A stretch of DNA of 64,000 bases from Pseudomonas viridiflava (GCF_003702045.1 NZ_RBTP01000022.1:1-64000), one strand, 5' to 3'; shown: positions 1-8,339, numbered from the stretch's first letter. Notes: a model not told the origin generated them from the sequence alone. Program-made: numbers and translations.

Positions 1-2
1 TC

Positions 3-449
3 ATGGAGCGGTTACACAAGAACTTCTATACGGGCGGGAATATCTGCGGTGGAACAGTGGCCTCGGAAGGCCGAGGCACTGTGGGTGAGTATCCGCAGCT
101 CAATGGAGTTGCCGCTGCTGGGACAGCCTGTGCCACCAACGGCATGATCGGGCACACGAGCACCGGGCGGTCGCTTTCTTGTGAGAGTCAGGTGGGGTGG
201 GTGACTGGTGCGAGCGTGCCAAATTGCACTACCCTGACGATTCATGGCCGTGACACCAATGACGTCACGGCGTATGCCTGCCCTGTCGGTTATACCAAGA
301 TCAGTTGGGACAAAACGGGTTCGGGGCAGAGATTTCAAACCCAGCCCATCGCTTCATCATGCGCCGGACAGACTTCCCTTCCTTGTCTTCGGCTTCGGCT
401 TCGGCTTCGGCTTCGGACTTGTGATGCACCAAGCCATCGCGCGCACTAG
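3..449 (+). CDS. PilV-like pilus tip protein, C-terminal part (partial or rearranged)
   Basis: The frame is open to the left edge, so the ATG at 3 need not be the real start. The translation is rich in Gly, Thr, Ser and spaced Cys, with a segment G-x-x-x-TSTGRSLSCES followed by W, as in the C-terminal adhesin segments of type IVb PilV minor pilins of conjugative elements, which are often varied by a shufflon. After about residue 120 the frame runs through a CTTCGG hexanucleotide repeat into Leu-Arg repeats and stops at 447. That end looks like read-through after a breakpoint rather than native protein. The context (IS66 fragment, tRNA-Lys island site) fits a mobile element. The family assignment is by resemblance only; a phage tail-fibre tip is an alternative. 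Confidence 0.4.
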   Translation: MERLHKNFYTGGNICGGTVASEGRGTVGEYPQLNGVAAAGTACATNGMIGHTSTGRSLSCESQVGWVTGASVPNCTTLTIHGRDTNDVTAYACPVGYTKISWDKTGSGQRFQTQPIASSCAGQTSLPCLRLRLRLRLRTCDAPSHRAH

Positions 450-525
450 TCAAGCTCTTCAGGCCGTTAATGGCGGGACCGTTGGTGTCGAGCGATTCGC
501 CACCAACCAGACGCGTTGTGGTCAT
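301..525 (-). CDS. Small ORF overlapping the stop of the LOV kinase, Glu-Ala repeat
   Basis: This 74-codon frame starts at the ATG inside a TAATG overlap with the stop codon of the LOV kinase, an arrangement that allows translational coupling. Its N-terminal half (MTTTRLVGGESLDTNGPAIN) reads as plausible protein. Then comes an acidic Glu-Ala run encoded by five CCGAAG units, and a basic C-terminus. I recognise no domain. It overlaps the end of the PilV-like frame on the other strand, so at most one of the two 3' ends is native here. It may be a small partner of the kinase, a gene truncated by rearrangement, or chance. The coupling is seen; coding status is inferred. Confidence 0.35.
   Translation of the reverse strand: MTTTRLVGGESLDTNGPAINGLKSLTSARDGLVHHKSEAEAEAEAEDKEGKSVRRMMKRWAGFEISAPNPFCPN
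387..416. repeat. CTTCGG hexanucleotide tandem repeat, five units
   Basis: Five perfect CTTCGG units run head to tail. Because the unit is six bases, gain or loss of a copy keeps every reading frame. On the minus strand it encodes alternating Glu-Ala within a 74-codon ORF; on the plus strand it encodes Leu-Arg at the end of the PilV-like frame. Such a tract can change length by slippage. Confidence 0.9.
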
Positions 526-2591
526 TAATCCAACTTTTGCCGCTGAGTTTGAGCAGCTGCCTTTGTAAGCACCTGAGAAACTTGTTCTACTGAATAAGGT
601 TTATGCAACAGCTCAAACCCATAGGTACCATTTCGGGCTAACACATGGCTGTAACCCGAAGTTAGCACCACGGGAAGATGTGGATACAGGCTACGAATTA
701 TTTGCCCCAGTTCTACGCCGCTCATACCCGGCATCACCACATCCGTAAACACCACGTCAAACTGCTTCGCATTTTCAACTAGAAGATCAAGCGCGGCTGC
801 CGCGTCACAGGCCAGAACAGATTCATAACCGAGATCGGTTAGTAGCTCAATTGCGAAAAGCCCTAAGCTGGAATTGTCTTCTACGACCAACACGCGCAGG
901 CCATGACCGGCCGACATAATTTGAGAGTCCCCCGCTCGAAGCGCGCGCTCGACTGGCGCCACTTGTGGAAGGTAGAGTGTAAATGTAGTGCCTTTGCCTA
1001 AAGTACTTTCAACATCAATCTCACCTCCTGACTGTTTCGCAAAGCCGAACACCTGCGACAAACCCAAGCCGGTGCCCTTGCCTGTATCTTTAGTCGTGAA
1101 GAACGGCTCAAAAATACTTTCCAGCTTGTCGGGAGGAATACCACATCCCGTGTCGCTCAACGCAACAGCAACGAAGTCCCCTGGAACGGCTGGATGACTA
1201 CGGATGACAGGTAAATAATCAACGGCACGCACGGAAACACTCAGTTGACCACTCTGCCCCATTGCGTCGCGCGCATTGGCCGCAATGTTTACGATAGCCG
1301 TGTCGAATTGAATCGGGTCGGCCTTCACAAAACAAGGCGTTTCAGGAAGATCAAATTTGATAGCTATATGGGTACCCGTTAGGGTATCCATCATGTCAGA
1401 GATCGAGCGCACCGCGTTGCAGACAGAAAAAACTTCTGGCTTAAGGGCTTGCCTGCGAGCAAAAGAAAGAAGTTGCCCGGTTAACCGAGTGGCTCTGTCT
1501 ACCGTATCCGAAATGGCATCAACGTACCGACGGCGTCGCTCATCGGACAGGTTGGGCCGTTTCAGGAAGTCAGTGGAAGAGCGAATGACCGTCAGCAAAT
1601 TATTGAAGTCGTGCGCAACACCCCCAGTGAGCTGGCCTATAGCTTCAAGCTTTTGTGACTGACGAAGCTGTTCCTCGATCTTGCCTCGTTCGGCCAGGGC
1701 CTGAGCAACCCGCTCCTCTAGGTTCTCATGAACCTGGCGTAGTGCTTCTTCCGCTTTTTTACGCTCAGTAATATCGGAAGCAGCACCAAACCACTCCTTG
1801 ATTTCACCTGCATCATCAAGCATTGGCACGGCGCGTGCGAGGGCCCAACCGATAGAGCCGTCCACGCGGTTAACTCGGTGCTCTATCAAATAGGTCGATT
1901 TAGTAAGCGTCGCTCGGGTTATTTCGGCACGAACTGCGGCGCGATCCTCATGGGGTATGTATCGATCAAGCCAGTGTGGATCGTTCGCCTGAGTGTCAGG
2001 TATAAAATCACCGCCGTTAAGCTGATGCAGCTCACTCCAATCCGCGCTGATGCGGAAACGTACCTCGGTAGAGGAGCGGATAAGGGCTTCAAGCGCGCGT
2101 TCGTTTAAGCCGATGTCGTCACCAAAATAGCGCAAGCGCTCATAATCAGAGGTAATGGCATAAAGCGAAGCGGAGAAATAAACTAACGTCCCTGCCTTGT
2201 CGAATACAGGGTGCACACTCAAATGATTCCAGAACGGTTTTCCATCTTTGCGGTAGTTTTGAAGTTTAATATCTATCGGCTCTTGCCGGTTCACGGCCTC
2301 ACGAACGCTAGCTACGTGGTCTTGGTTCGTTGCCGGACCTTGAAGAAAACGGCAGTTTCGGCCTAAGACTTCTTCAGCAGCGTATCCGGTCAATTCATAA
2401 AAAGCCGGGTTTGCGAAAACGATTGGATTATCGTCTTGGTGAGGGTCGGTGATGACCATTGGCATACGCGTATCACATACAGCAGCCACAAAAGGATCAC
2501 CGCACGTTCCCCTCAGCTCGGTGACAAGACGCGGCGTCTTCCCATCAGGGCCACCACCGGAGAGAACTATGGTTTGTGTGTCTATGGTCAT
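525..2591 (-). CDS. LOV-PAS hybrid sensor histidine kinase/response regulator (blue-light receptor)
   Basis: The product is a 688-residue soluble hybrid kinase. A LOV domain (about residues 33-150) carries the flavin-binding signature GRNCRFLQ with the photoactive Cys80. A second PAS/PAC domain follows (about 170-278), then a coiled linker, a HisKA domain with the phosphoacceptor His327 in GGVAHDFNN, an HATPase_c domain (N-box near N439, G1 SDTGCGIP, G2 GKGTGLGLS), and a receiver domain with Asp617 in FTDVVMPG and Lys664. LOV kinases of P. syringae form a cysteinyl-flavin adduct in blue light and affect motility, attachment and virulence. The well-studied P. syringae form (about 534 residues) lacks the extra PAS domain seen here. 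The ATG at 2591 is preferred over upstream starts because GGAAAGG lies just before it. The output partner is unknown. Confidence 0.9.
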   Translation of the reverse strand: MTIDTQTIVLSGGGPDGKTPRLVTELRGTCGDPFVAAVCDTRMPMVITDPHQDDNPIVFANPAFYELTGYAAEEVLGRNCRFLQGPATNQDHVASVREAVNRQEPIDIKLQNYRKDGKPFWNHLSVHPVFDKAGTLVYFSASLYAITSDYERLRYFGDDIGLNERALEALIRSSTEVRFRISADWSELHQLNGGDFIPDTQANDPHWLDRYIPHEDRAAVRAEITRATLTKSTYLIEHRVNRVDGSIGWALARAVPMLDDAGEIKEWFGAASDITERKKAEEALRQVHENLEERVAQALAERGKIEEQLRQSQKLEAIGQLTGGVAHDFNNLLTVIRSSTDFLKRPNLSDERRRRYVDAISDTVDRATRLTGQLLSFARRQALKPEVFSVCNAVRSISDMMDTLTGTHIAIKFDLPETPCFVKADPIQFDTAIVNIAANARDAMGQSGQLSVSVRAVDYLPVIRSHPAVPGDFVAVALSDTGCGIPPDKLESIFEPFFTTKDTGKGTGLGLSQVFGFAKQSGGEIDVESTLGKGTTFTLYLPQVAPVERALRAGDSQIMSAGHGLRVLVVEDNSSLGLFAIELLTDLGYESVLACDAAAALDLLVENAKQFDVVFTDVVMPGMSGVELGQIIRSLYPHLPVVLTSGYSHVLARNGTYGFELLHKPYSVEQVSQVLTKAAAQTQRQKLD

Positions 2592-2852
2592 GCCTTTCCA
2601 TACCCGTTGTGATTGGGAAACCCGTCTCACATAAGCTGTATTAAAGCGTATCTTTCGGAAGAAATTAGGTAGTTCGTCGCCTGGCAGCTGTCTGCACGCG
2701 CGCTTGAAGCCGCACTGCCGCGAATGGCCCCACAGCAAACATATGGTTTTTTCTCAGCATGACATGAACTCCCAATGAAGCCTCAACGGACTATAATTGC
2801 GCAACGCGGCGTCATGCTTGGCACCGTGTTCGAATAAGATACGCAAGGGATC

Positions 2853-3320
2853 TTGCAGGAGTTCGTGGGACATGATCAAGCCAGCGTCCTGAGTCAATGG
2901 ATAAAAGCCCTTACCTGCTCGGATGAAATGGCGATGCCCATCGCGGAGAAGTTGCATCAGTGGATGCTGGCTCAGCGCGAACTTGTGCCCGAGGGCTCGG
3001 CCACGGCCAAGGCTCTGGATTACAGCCTGAAACGCTGGGTAGCATTAACGCGCTACCTCGATGATGGTGCTGTGCCCATCGACAATAACCGGGTCGAAAA
3101 TACGATCCGGCCTTGGGCCCTTGGCCGTTCTAATTGGCTTTTCGCCGGATCACCGCGTAGCGGTAAGCGAGCGGCGGCAATTATGAGTTTGATTCAATCG
3201 GCACGCATGAACGGGCATGATCCGTTCGCGGATCTGAAGGATGTACTGACGCGGTTACCGACACAGAGGGCCAGTGCGATTGACCAATTACTACCGCATC
3301 AATGGGCACAGGGCTCTTAA
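2853..3320 (+). pseudogene. IS66-family transposase, C-terminal fragment
   Basis: From about 2925 the translation matches the C-terminal end of IS66-type DDE transposases (TnpC): ADALHQWMLAQR-like start, the block SATAKALDYSLKRW, YLDDG, the catalytic-region motif DNNRVENTIRP, GRSNWLFAGS and the IS66 C-terminal tail DVLTRLPTQ. An intact IS66 transposase is about 500 residues, with helix-turn-helix and zinc-binding N-terminal parts, and is preceded by tnpA and tnpB. None of these is present here, nor are recognisable inverted repeats, so this is a decayed remnant. It lies between the LOV kinase and the HxlR gene. The fragment marks past insertion or deletion at this accessory locus. Confidence 0.85.
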
Positions 3321-3337
3321 TACGCTGTGAGCTACAT

Positions 3338-3814
3338 TCAATCAGACGCTTCTGAGCTTGATGGCGTCGATGTAGGTATTTGCCATGCGGGTTTTTTATC
3401 ATCCTGACTATCGAAAATACGCCGCGCCTTGCGGAAATCCTCAACGTTCTCGACAACCCAAGTCCAGATAGGGGACATGCGGGTCAACAGTCCCATACCC
3501 AGCGGCGTCAGATCATACTCGACACGTGGCGGGATTTCACCGAACTCCCGCCGAACCACTAGGCCATCCCTCTCCATGGAGCGGAGTGTCTTGGTCAACA
3601 TCCGCTGAGTCACACCGGTCATCTGCCTTTTTATTTCGGCATGACGCATCGTGCCGTACACACCCAGAGCATGCAGGATACCCAACGACCAGCGGCTGCC
3701 TGCGTGAGCAAGCACTTCCCGCCTGATGCCATCATCGTCTTCTCTCAGGGTTTGGCAGATTGTCTCTGCCTGGCTGAGAGCCTCCTGATCGGTCATTTCT
3801 TTCTCTGGTATCAC
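3338..3814 (-). CDS. HxlR-family winged-helix transcriptional regulator
   Basis: The 158-residue product has the HxlR core: a Cys/Trp-containing start around SRWSLGILHALG, the recognition region MTGVTQRMLTKTLRSMERDGLVVR, and the wing RVEYDLTPLG. HxlR regulators often sense electrophiles or redox state and repress a divergent oxidoreductase gene, and here an NmrA-like reductase gene is divergent across about 80 bp. The GTG start at 3814 has AAGAAGG seven bases upstream; an ATG at 3796 is the alternative start. The C-terminus after the wing (STPSSSEASD) is low-complexity and may have been altered next to the IS66 remnant. Confidence 0.85.
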   Translation of the reverse strand: MIPEKEMTDQEALSQAETICQTLREDDDGIRREVLAHAGSRWSLGILHALGVYGTMRHAEIKRQMTGVTQRMLTKTLRSMERDGLVVRREFGEIPPRVEYDLTPLGMGLLTRMSPIWTWVVENVEDFRKARRIFDSQDDKKPAWQIPTSTPSSSEASD

Positions 3815-3892
3815 AGGTGTGCCTTCTTACGAGCGTTGCCAAATCGTGCAAGCATTTGTTCATCTTACAGGCAACAGGTCTCAGGAGAAATC

Positions 3893-4849
3893 ATGACCGA
3901 AGTGACCCAGTTCCCCCCCCAATCCATTCTCGTTCTAGGCGCCGGTGAGCTTGGGCTACCGGTTTTGCGTAATCTTGCGCGAGTAGCAAAGCGCGCGCCC
4001 GGTTCCACAATCAGCGTGCTGCTCAGGGATTCGACCATCAACACTGAGGTACGCGAGAAAAAGGTCGAAATAGATGAGCTTCGGGGGCTCGGCATCCAAA
4101 TGGTAGCCGCAGACCTCGTGAATGACTCAATCGATCAGTTGGCTGAAGTATTCGCACGTTTCGATACCGTAATCGGCTGTGCAGGCATGGTTGCAGGCCG
4201 GGAAACCCCGATGAAACTGGCTAGCGCTGCTCTGAAATCCGGTGTGAAGCGCTACTTCCCGTGGCAGTTTGGTGTCGACTTCGAGGTCATCGGTCGGGGC
4301 AGTCCTCAGGATCTGTTCGATGCTCAGCTTGATGTTCGCGAATTGCTTCGAGCCCAGGATAAAACTGAATGGGTAATCATCTCGACGGGTATGTTTACCA
4401 GTTTCCTGTTCGAGCCTGTATTCGAGGTGGTTGACTTCGAAAACGATACCGTGAACGCGCTGGGCAGTCTTGATACCAGCGTGACGCTTACGACTCCAGA
4501 CGACATTGGTGCGTTGACAGCGGAAATCGTTTTCTTCGAACCTCGCTTCCGAAATCAGATTGTGTACCTCTCGGGAGACACTGTGACGTACGGAGAGATT
4601 GCGAGCCTCCTCGAACGTGTACTGGGCCGCCCGTTCAAACGTAACGTATGGACTGTTCCGTACTTGCTCCAAGAATTGGAGAAAGACCCAACGCATCACA
4701 TCAAGAAGTACCGCGCTGTGTTCGCCCAGGGCAGAGGTGTGGCCTGGCCTAAAGCAGGCACCTTCAACGCGCAGCAATCGATTCAGGTCACGACCGCTGA
4801 GAAGTGGGCCCGGGCAAATCTGACAACCTCTTCAGCGCAAGTGCAGTAG
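3893..4849 (+). CDS. NmrA-like/aromatic alcohol reductase family NAD(P)-binding protein
   Basis: This 318-residue protein has an N-terminal Rossmann fold (ILVLGAGELGLPVLRNLA, a GxGxxG-type nucleotide loop) and the PF05368/PF13460-type pattern of isoflavone-reductase-like atypical short-chain dehydrogenases, with KRYFPWQFGVD in mid-protein. These enzymes reduce phenylpropanoid-like or other electrophilic substrates with NADPH, or act as redox sensors. The start at 3893 is chosen because CAGGAG precedes it; the frame is open upstream without SD support. The divergent HxlR gene is probably its regulator. The substrate is not known. Confidence 0.8.
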   Translation: MTEVTQFPPQSILVLGAGELGLPVLRNLARVAKRAPGSTISVLLRDSTINTEVREKKVEIDELRGLGIQMVAADLVNDSIDQLAEVFARFDTVIGCAGMVAGRETPMKLASAALKSGVKRYFPWQFGVDFEVIGRGSPQDLFDAQLDVRELLRAQDKTEWVIISTGMFTSFLFEPVFEVVDFENDTVNALGSLDTSVTLTTPDDIGALTAEIVFFEPRFRNQIVYLSGDTVTYGEIASLLERVLGRPFKRNVWTVPYLLQELEKDPTHHIKKYRAVFAQGRGVAWPKAGTFNAQQSIQVTTAEKWARANLTTSSAQVQ

Positions 4850-5320
4850 CCGAACGAGCGTTTCCGCGCAGGGAGTTGACCTACTGAATAGCTCATCAGT
4901 CTGATAAAGGGCGCTGATGACCGAGCAAAACCGCGAGGGGACGGGTTTAGTAATCCTAGACGTCCAAATCTTTATCTTTTCCGCACTATCTGCCAAGGTC
5001 TGAGGCGCTTCAAAGCCACCAACTATTGAGTTTTCTTAGCGCGGATTGCGAACCACAGCGCGTTAATCAAACGCTTGCCATGATTGGGGGATGAATGTGT
5101 GTTCGTCGGACGCTTACGATATGGCACTATCAGCGAAGACAACATATTGACTCCGGCATCTGTGAGTTTCTACACAGACGGCTGCTTGCATGGGTGTACA
5201 TCGCTCTCAAACGGTACTACTTGCCTTCAGCTTCGAAAGACTTGCCAACCGCTTTACAGATCGTCGCTTCACCCATGACGAAAGCTCAAAGCAGCTCTCC
5301 GACCTGACGATCTGCAACGC
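4850..5320. other. Non-coding stretch between the NmrA gene and the tRNA-Lys terminator
   Basis: About 470 bases without a convincing gene. Short ORFs on both strands have no recognisable domain and no good ribosome site. I looked for a copy of the tRNA-Lys 3' end that would mark an att site and saw none, and there is no integrase remnant that I can recognise. It is presumably decayed island DNA. Confidence 0.6.
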
Positions 5321-5366
5321 AAAAAAAATCTGGAAATCCGCATTTTCATGGGCCTTCCAGATTTTC
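5321..5366 (-). terminator. Rho-independent terminator of tRNA-Lys
   Basis: On the minus strand, AAAATCTGGAA pairs with TTCCAGATTTT across a 19-base loop and is followed by a run of eight T. It lies 5 bases past the tRNA CCA end. Confidence 0.8.
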
Positions 5367-5370
5367 GAAA

Positions 5371-5446
5371 TGGTGGGTCGTGTGGGATTCGAACCTACGA
5401 CCAATTGGTTAAAAGCCAACTGCTCTACCAACTGAGCTAACGACCC
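5371..5446 (-). tRNA. tRNA-Lys (UUU anticodon), CCA encoded
   Basis: The minus-strand sequence begins GGGTCGTTAGCTCAGTTGG, has anticodon TTT in the loop CTTTTAA, a TTCGAAT T-loop and an encoded CCA end, 76 bases in all. The acceptor GGGTCGT/ACGACCC pairs fully. It lies 63 bases downstream of queC in the same direction. In Pseudomonas the tRNA-Lys gene beside queC is a known integration site of genomic islands that recombine at the tRNA 3' end. Here the 3' end faces the accessory region at 1-5370. Confidence 0.97.
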
Positions 5447-5463
5447 TCTGTTGTGTGGCGCGT

Positions 5464-5491
5464 ATATTACTGATTTTTATGAGTAATTCAA
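5464..5491 (-). promoter_or_regulatory. Sigma70-type promoter of tRNA-Lys
   Basis: On the minus strand TTGAAT (5486-5491) and TAATAT (5464-5469) are separated by 16 bases, placed so that transcription would start about ten bases before the tRNA. The region is AT-rich relative to its surroundings. Confidence 0.6.
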
Positions 5492-5509
5492 CACCTATTT
5501 TAAAAAAAC

Positions 5510-6199
5510 TTAAAAATAACGCGTCGGGTCTGCTACACCGGCGGCGGCGAAGCCTTCTGCGCGCAGGCGGCAGCTGTCGCATTTACCGCACGCACGGCCT
5601 TGATCATCGGCCTGATAGCAGGAAACCGTGAGTGCGTAATCGACGCCCAGCGCAGTGCCAGCCTTGACGATGTCGGACTTGCTGAGGTTCTGCAGCGGCG
5701 CACGTATGGTGAAGCCCTGCCCTTCCACACCGGCCTTGGTTGCGAGATTAGCCATGCGCTCGAACGATGCGACGAACTCAGGGCGGCAATCCGGGTAGCC
5801 CGAATAGTCCACCGCATTGACGCCGATAAAGATGTCGCGCGCGCCCAGCACCTCTGCCCAGCCCAGTGCGAGGGAAAGAAAGACGGTGTTGCGGGCCGGC
5901 ACGTAAGTCACCGGGATGCCTTCTGAAGGCGCCTCAGGCACGGCGATGGAGCTGTCAGTCAGTGCCGAGCCGCCAATGCCGTTCAGATTCAGGCCAATCA
6001 CCTTGTGCTCAATGGCACCCAGGTCGCGAGCCACCTGCGCGGCTGCGTCGAGTTCAGCGCGATGGCGCTGACCGTAATCGAAGCTCATGGTGTAGCAGGC
6101 GTACCCTTCAGCAAGGGCCATTGCGACGACGGTGGCGGAGTCCAGGCCACCCGACAGCAGAATCACGGCTCTTTTTTCAGTCATGGTCGATTCAGTCAT
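5510..6199 (-). CDS. queC: 7-cyano-7-deazaguanine synthase QueC
   Basis: QueC converts 7-carboxy-7-deazaguanine to preQ0 using ATP and ammonia, in the pathway to queuosine at position 34 of four tRNAs. The 229-residue product has the PP-loop SGGLDS at residues 16-21, the FDYGQRH segment, and the C-terminal zinc site of four Cys in [11 protein letters not shown]. Its length is standard. It follows queE with a 1-base gap, so the two form an operon and are probably coupled. An internal ATG at 6184 is an alternative start. Confidence 0.96.
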   Translation of the reverse strand: MTESTMTEKRAVILLSGGLDSATVVAMALAEGYACYTMSFDYGQRHRAELDAAAQVARDLGAIEHKVIGLNLNGIGGSALTDSSIAVPEAPSEGIPVTYVPARNTVFLSLALGWAEVLGARDIFIGVNAVDYSGYPDCRPEFVASFERMANLATKAGVEGQGFTIRAPLQNLSKSDIVKAGTALGVDYALTVSCYQADDQGRACGKCDSCRLRAEGFAAAGVADPTRYF

Positions 6200-6200
6200 T

Positions 6201-6857
6201 TCAGCGCCCCGGCTCGTCGTCCCAAAGAAATTTATGCAACTGCATCTGCAAGCGTACTGGCAGGTTATCCGCCACGATCCAGTCGGCCAGATCGCGGCCT
6301 TTCAGCTCATGATGGCTCGCGGAAAACAGAACCTCGCCAGCCCGGCGATCGAGCCCGTATTGAATGAGCTTGGAAACTGCCCAGTCGTAATCTTCCCGCG
6401 AACAAATCACGAATTTGACCTGGTCGTTGGGCGTAAGCAGTTCCATGTTTTCGTAGCGATTGCGTGCGACCTCTTTAGACCCTGGGGTTTTGAGGTCGAC
6501 AACACGACTGACACGAGGGTCCACTGCAGAGATATCCAGCGCGCCGCTGGTTTCCAGCGACACTTCGTAACCTGCGTCACACAGACGCTTTAGCAACGGA
6601 ATCGCGTTCGGCTGTGCGAGCGGTTCACCACCCGTTACGCAAACGTAACGAGGCCGGTAAGAAGCGACCTGAGCGACGATGTCGTCCAGCGAGTGGATCG
6701 TGCCACCCGTGAATGCGTAGGCGCTGTCACAGTACTGGCAGCGAAGAGGACAGCCGGTCAGGCGCACAAATACGGTGGGCAGCCCAGCCGTACGGGTTTC
6801 ACCCTGCAACGAGTGAAATATTTCGGTGATGCGTAATGTGTCTTGCATATCAGCCAC
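6201..6857 (-). CDS. queE: 7-carboxy-7-deazaguanine synthase QueE
   Basis: QueE is a radical-SAM enzyme that contracts the ring of 6-carboxytetrahydropterin to CDG, the step before QueC. The 218-residue protein carries the cluster motif CPLRCQYC (C36, C40, C43), the FHSLQGE start and the GGEP motif that contacts SAM. It sits upstream of queC in the same transcription unit, downstream of the Tol-Pal genes. The ATG at 6857 is used; MQDTL nine bases further in is also possible. Confidence 0.95.
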   Translation of the reverse strand: MADMQDTLRITEIFHSLQGETRTAGLPTVFVRLTGCPLRCQYCDSAYAFTGGTIHSLDDIVAQVASYRPRYVCVTGGEPLAQPNAIPLLKRLCDAGYEVSLETSGALDISAVDPRVSRVVDLKTPGSKEVARNRYENMELLTPNDQVKFVICSREDYDWAVSKLIQYGLDRRAGEVLFSASHHELKGRDLADWIVADNLPVRLQMQLHKFLWDDEPGR

Positions 6858-6972
6858 GGGCGTAACAGCTAAACAGGCCGTCCGCCTCCGTCAGGCACTT
6901 CAAAGGACCCTGCGAGCGCAGAATCCAGAGAAGCGTAATGTGTACCGGAATTTCGGGTGCGAGATTCTAACG

Positions 6973-7002
6973 AAAAAAGCCGCGACGGGCGCGGCTTTCT
7001 TG
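6973..7002 (-). terminator. Terminator of the tol-pal-cpoB operon
   Basis: On the minus strand AAAGCCGCG pairs with CGCGGCTTT around a four-base loop, followed by TTTTT. It lies 17 bases past the cpoB stop and separates the Tol-Pal operon from queE. Confidence 0.8.
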
Positions 7003-7019
7003 ATTTGCGAGTCAGGACA

Positions 7020-7835
7020 TCAGAGACGCTGAAGATCTCGCTGTGCCAGCTGAGCCGCGGATGTGCCCGGATATTGAGCGACAACCTGCTGCAAAATGCC
7101 TTTGACCTTGTCGTTGTGACCCAGGCGGCGCTCTACGTCGGCCAGCTTGTACAACGAATCAGGAACCTTGGCGTGTTTCGGGTATTGCTGACTCACTTTG
7201 GCGAATGCCTGACCGGCACCTTGAAGGTCGCCTTTGGCCAGATTCACTTCACCCAGCCAATACTGGGCATTGCCAGCGTAAGAGCTGTTCGGGTATTTGC
7301 GCAGGAAAGCGGTAAAAGCCTGGCTGGCCTTGTCGAAATCCTTTGCCTTGATCAAATCGAAGGCAGCTTCGTAATAAAGCTTTTCCTTCGCCGGGTCAGG
7401 AGGCTCGGTGCCTGCTGCCGGTGCCTGAGCGGCCGGAGCCGAAGGCGTCCCACTGGCGTCAACAGCGCCACCAGAAGGTTGAGAATTATTGGTAGCCGGA
7501 GCGGCAGCGCCACTGGCTATACGTTGGTCGAGTTCCTGATAACGCTCCAGAGCTTCCTGCTTCATGCGCTGGATGTCGTTCTGCTGAACCTCGACAAGCC
7601 CGCGCAAACGCGCGATCTCTTCCTGCATTTGCTGTAGCTGCATGAACAGCTGACCTTGTGCCGAGGGAGGGGGTGTAACCCCTCCCCCGGCATAGGCGCC
7701 GGACGTGCCATAACCCGCTGGCGGATAACTGCTGCTGCCAGAGCCAGAATTGTTATCGACCACAGGAGCCGCACCCAACGCTGAAAGCGGAAGGGCAAGG
7801 GCCAAAACGGTTAGAGCACGTCGGCACGTTCGCAT
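7020..7835 (-). CDS. cpoB: Cell division coordinator CpoB (YbgF), Tol-Pal associated
   Basis: CpoB is a periplasmic protein that links Tol-Pal constriction with PBP1B-dependent peptidoglycan synthesis and binds TolA. The 271-residue product has a signal peptide (about 1-21, cut near ALGA/APVV), an N-terminal trimerising coiled coil at about 61-106 (QLFMQLQQMQEEIARLRGL), a Pro/Ala-rich linker, and three TPR-like repeats at about 151-271, including LYYEAAFDLIKAKDFDKA. It is the last gene of the operon, six bases after oprL. Confidence 0.93.
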   Translation of the reverse strand: MRTCRRALTVLALALPLSALGAAPVVDNNSGSGSSSYPPAGYGTSGAYAGGGVTPPPSAQGQLFMQLQQMQEEIARLRGLVEVQQNDIQRMKQEALERYQELDQRIASGAAAPATNNSQPSGGAVDASGTPSAPAAQAPAAGTEPPDPAKEKLYYEAAFDLIKAKDFDKASQAFTAFLRKYPNSSYAGNAQYWLGEVNLAKGDLQGAGQAFAKVSQQYPKHAKVPDSLYKLADVERRLGHNDKVKGILQQVVAQYPGTSAAQLAQRDLQRL

Positions 7836-7841
7836 GTCAAA

Positions 7842-8339
7842 TTACTTACGCAGTTCGACGCGACGGTTTTGAGCCCACGACTGCTCGTCGTTGCCGGTAG
7901 CAACTGGACGCTCTTCGCCGTAGGAAACCAGTTCCAGCTGAGCTGGGGAAACACCTTGCAGTACCAGGTAGCGCTGAACGGCTTTCGCACGACGCTCGCC
8001 CAGTGCCATGTTGTACTCACGAGTACCACGTTCGTCGGTGTTGCCTTCCAGAACAACGCGAGCGCCGTTGGATTTCAGGTCTTTAGCATGCACGTCCAGG
8101 GAGCGCATGGCTTCTGGCTTCAGGTCCGAACTGTCGTATTCGAAGTAGAAGGTGGTGATTGCGCGCAGAGCAGCTTCTTCGCTCATGGAACCGTCAACAG
8201 CACCCGTGTTAGCGCCGTAACCAGCGTTAGGGTCGACAGCGCCAGCACCGGCATTGTCGCCGCCTTTGGACGAGCAACCTACAGCTACAGCCATGGCCAG
8301 AGCCAGCGCAGCAAACTTACCAAACTTCAGCATTTCCAT
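7842..8339 (-). CDS. oprL: Peptidoglycan-associated lipoprotein OprL/Pal
   Basis: Pal is an outer-membrane lipoprotein that binds peptidoglycan and TolB. The 165-residue product has a lipoprotein signal with lipobox AVGC (Cys22), an acidic/Gly linker, and a C-terminal OmpA domain (about 60-165) with the diaminopimelate-binding pattern [19 protein letters not shown]. The ATG at 8339 is chosen because TTAGGAG lies eight bases upstream; longer frames lack this. It follows tolB in the operon. Confidence 0.96.
   Translation of the reverse strand: MEMLKFGKFAALALAMAVAVGCSSKGGDNAGAGAVDPNAGYGANTGAVDGSMSEEAALRAITTFYFEYDSSDLKPEAMRSLDVHAKDLKSNGARVVLEGNTDERGTREYNMALGERRAKAVQRYLVLQGVSPAQLELVSYGEERPVATGNDEQSWAQNRRVELRK

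Noticed and set aside
4127-4777. 216-codon frame antisense to the NmrA-like gene
   Set aside because: The plus-strand frame has a clear Rossmann fold; this one does not.
5207-5431. 74-codon frame on the tRNA-Lys strand
   Set aside because: It runs through the tRNA gene and terminator and has no domain.
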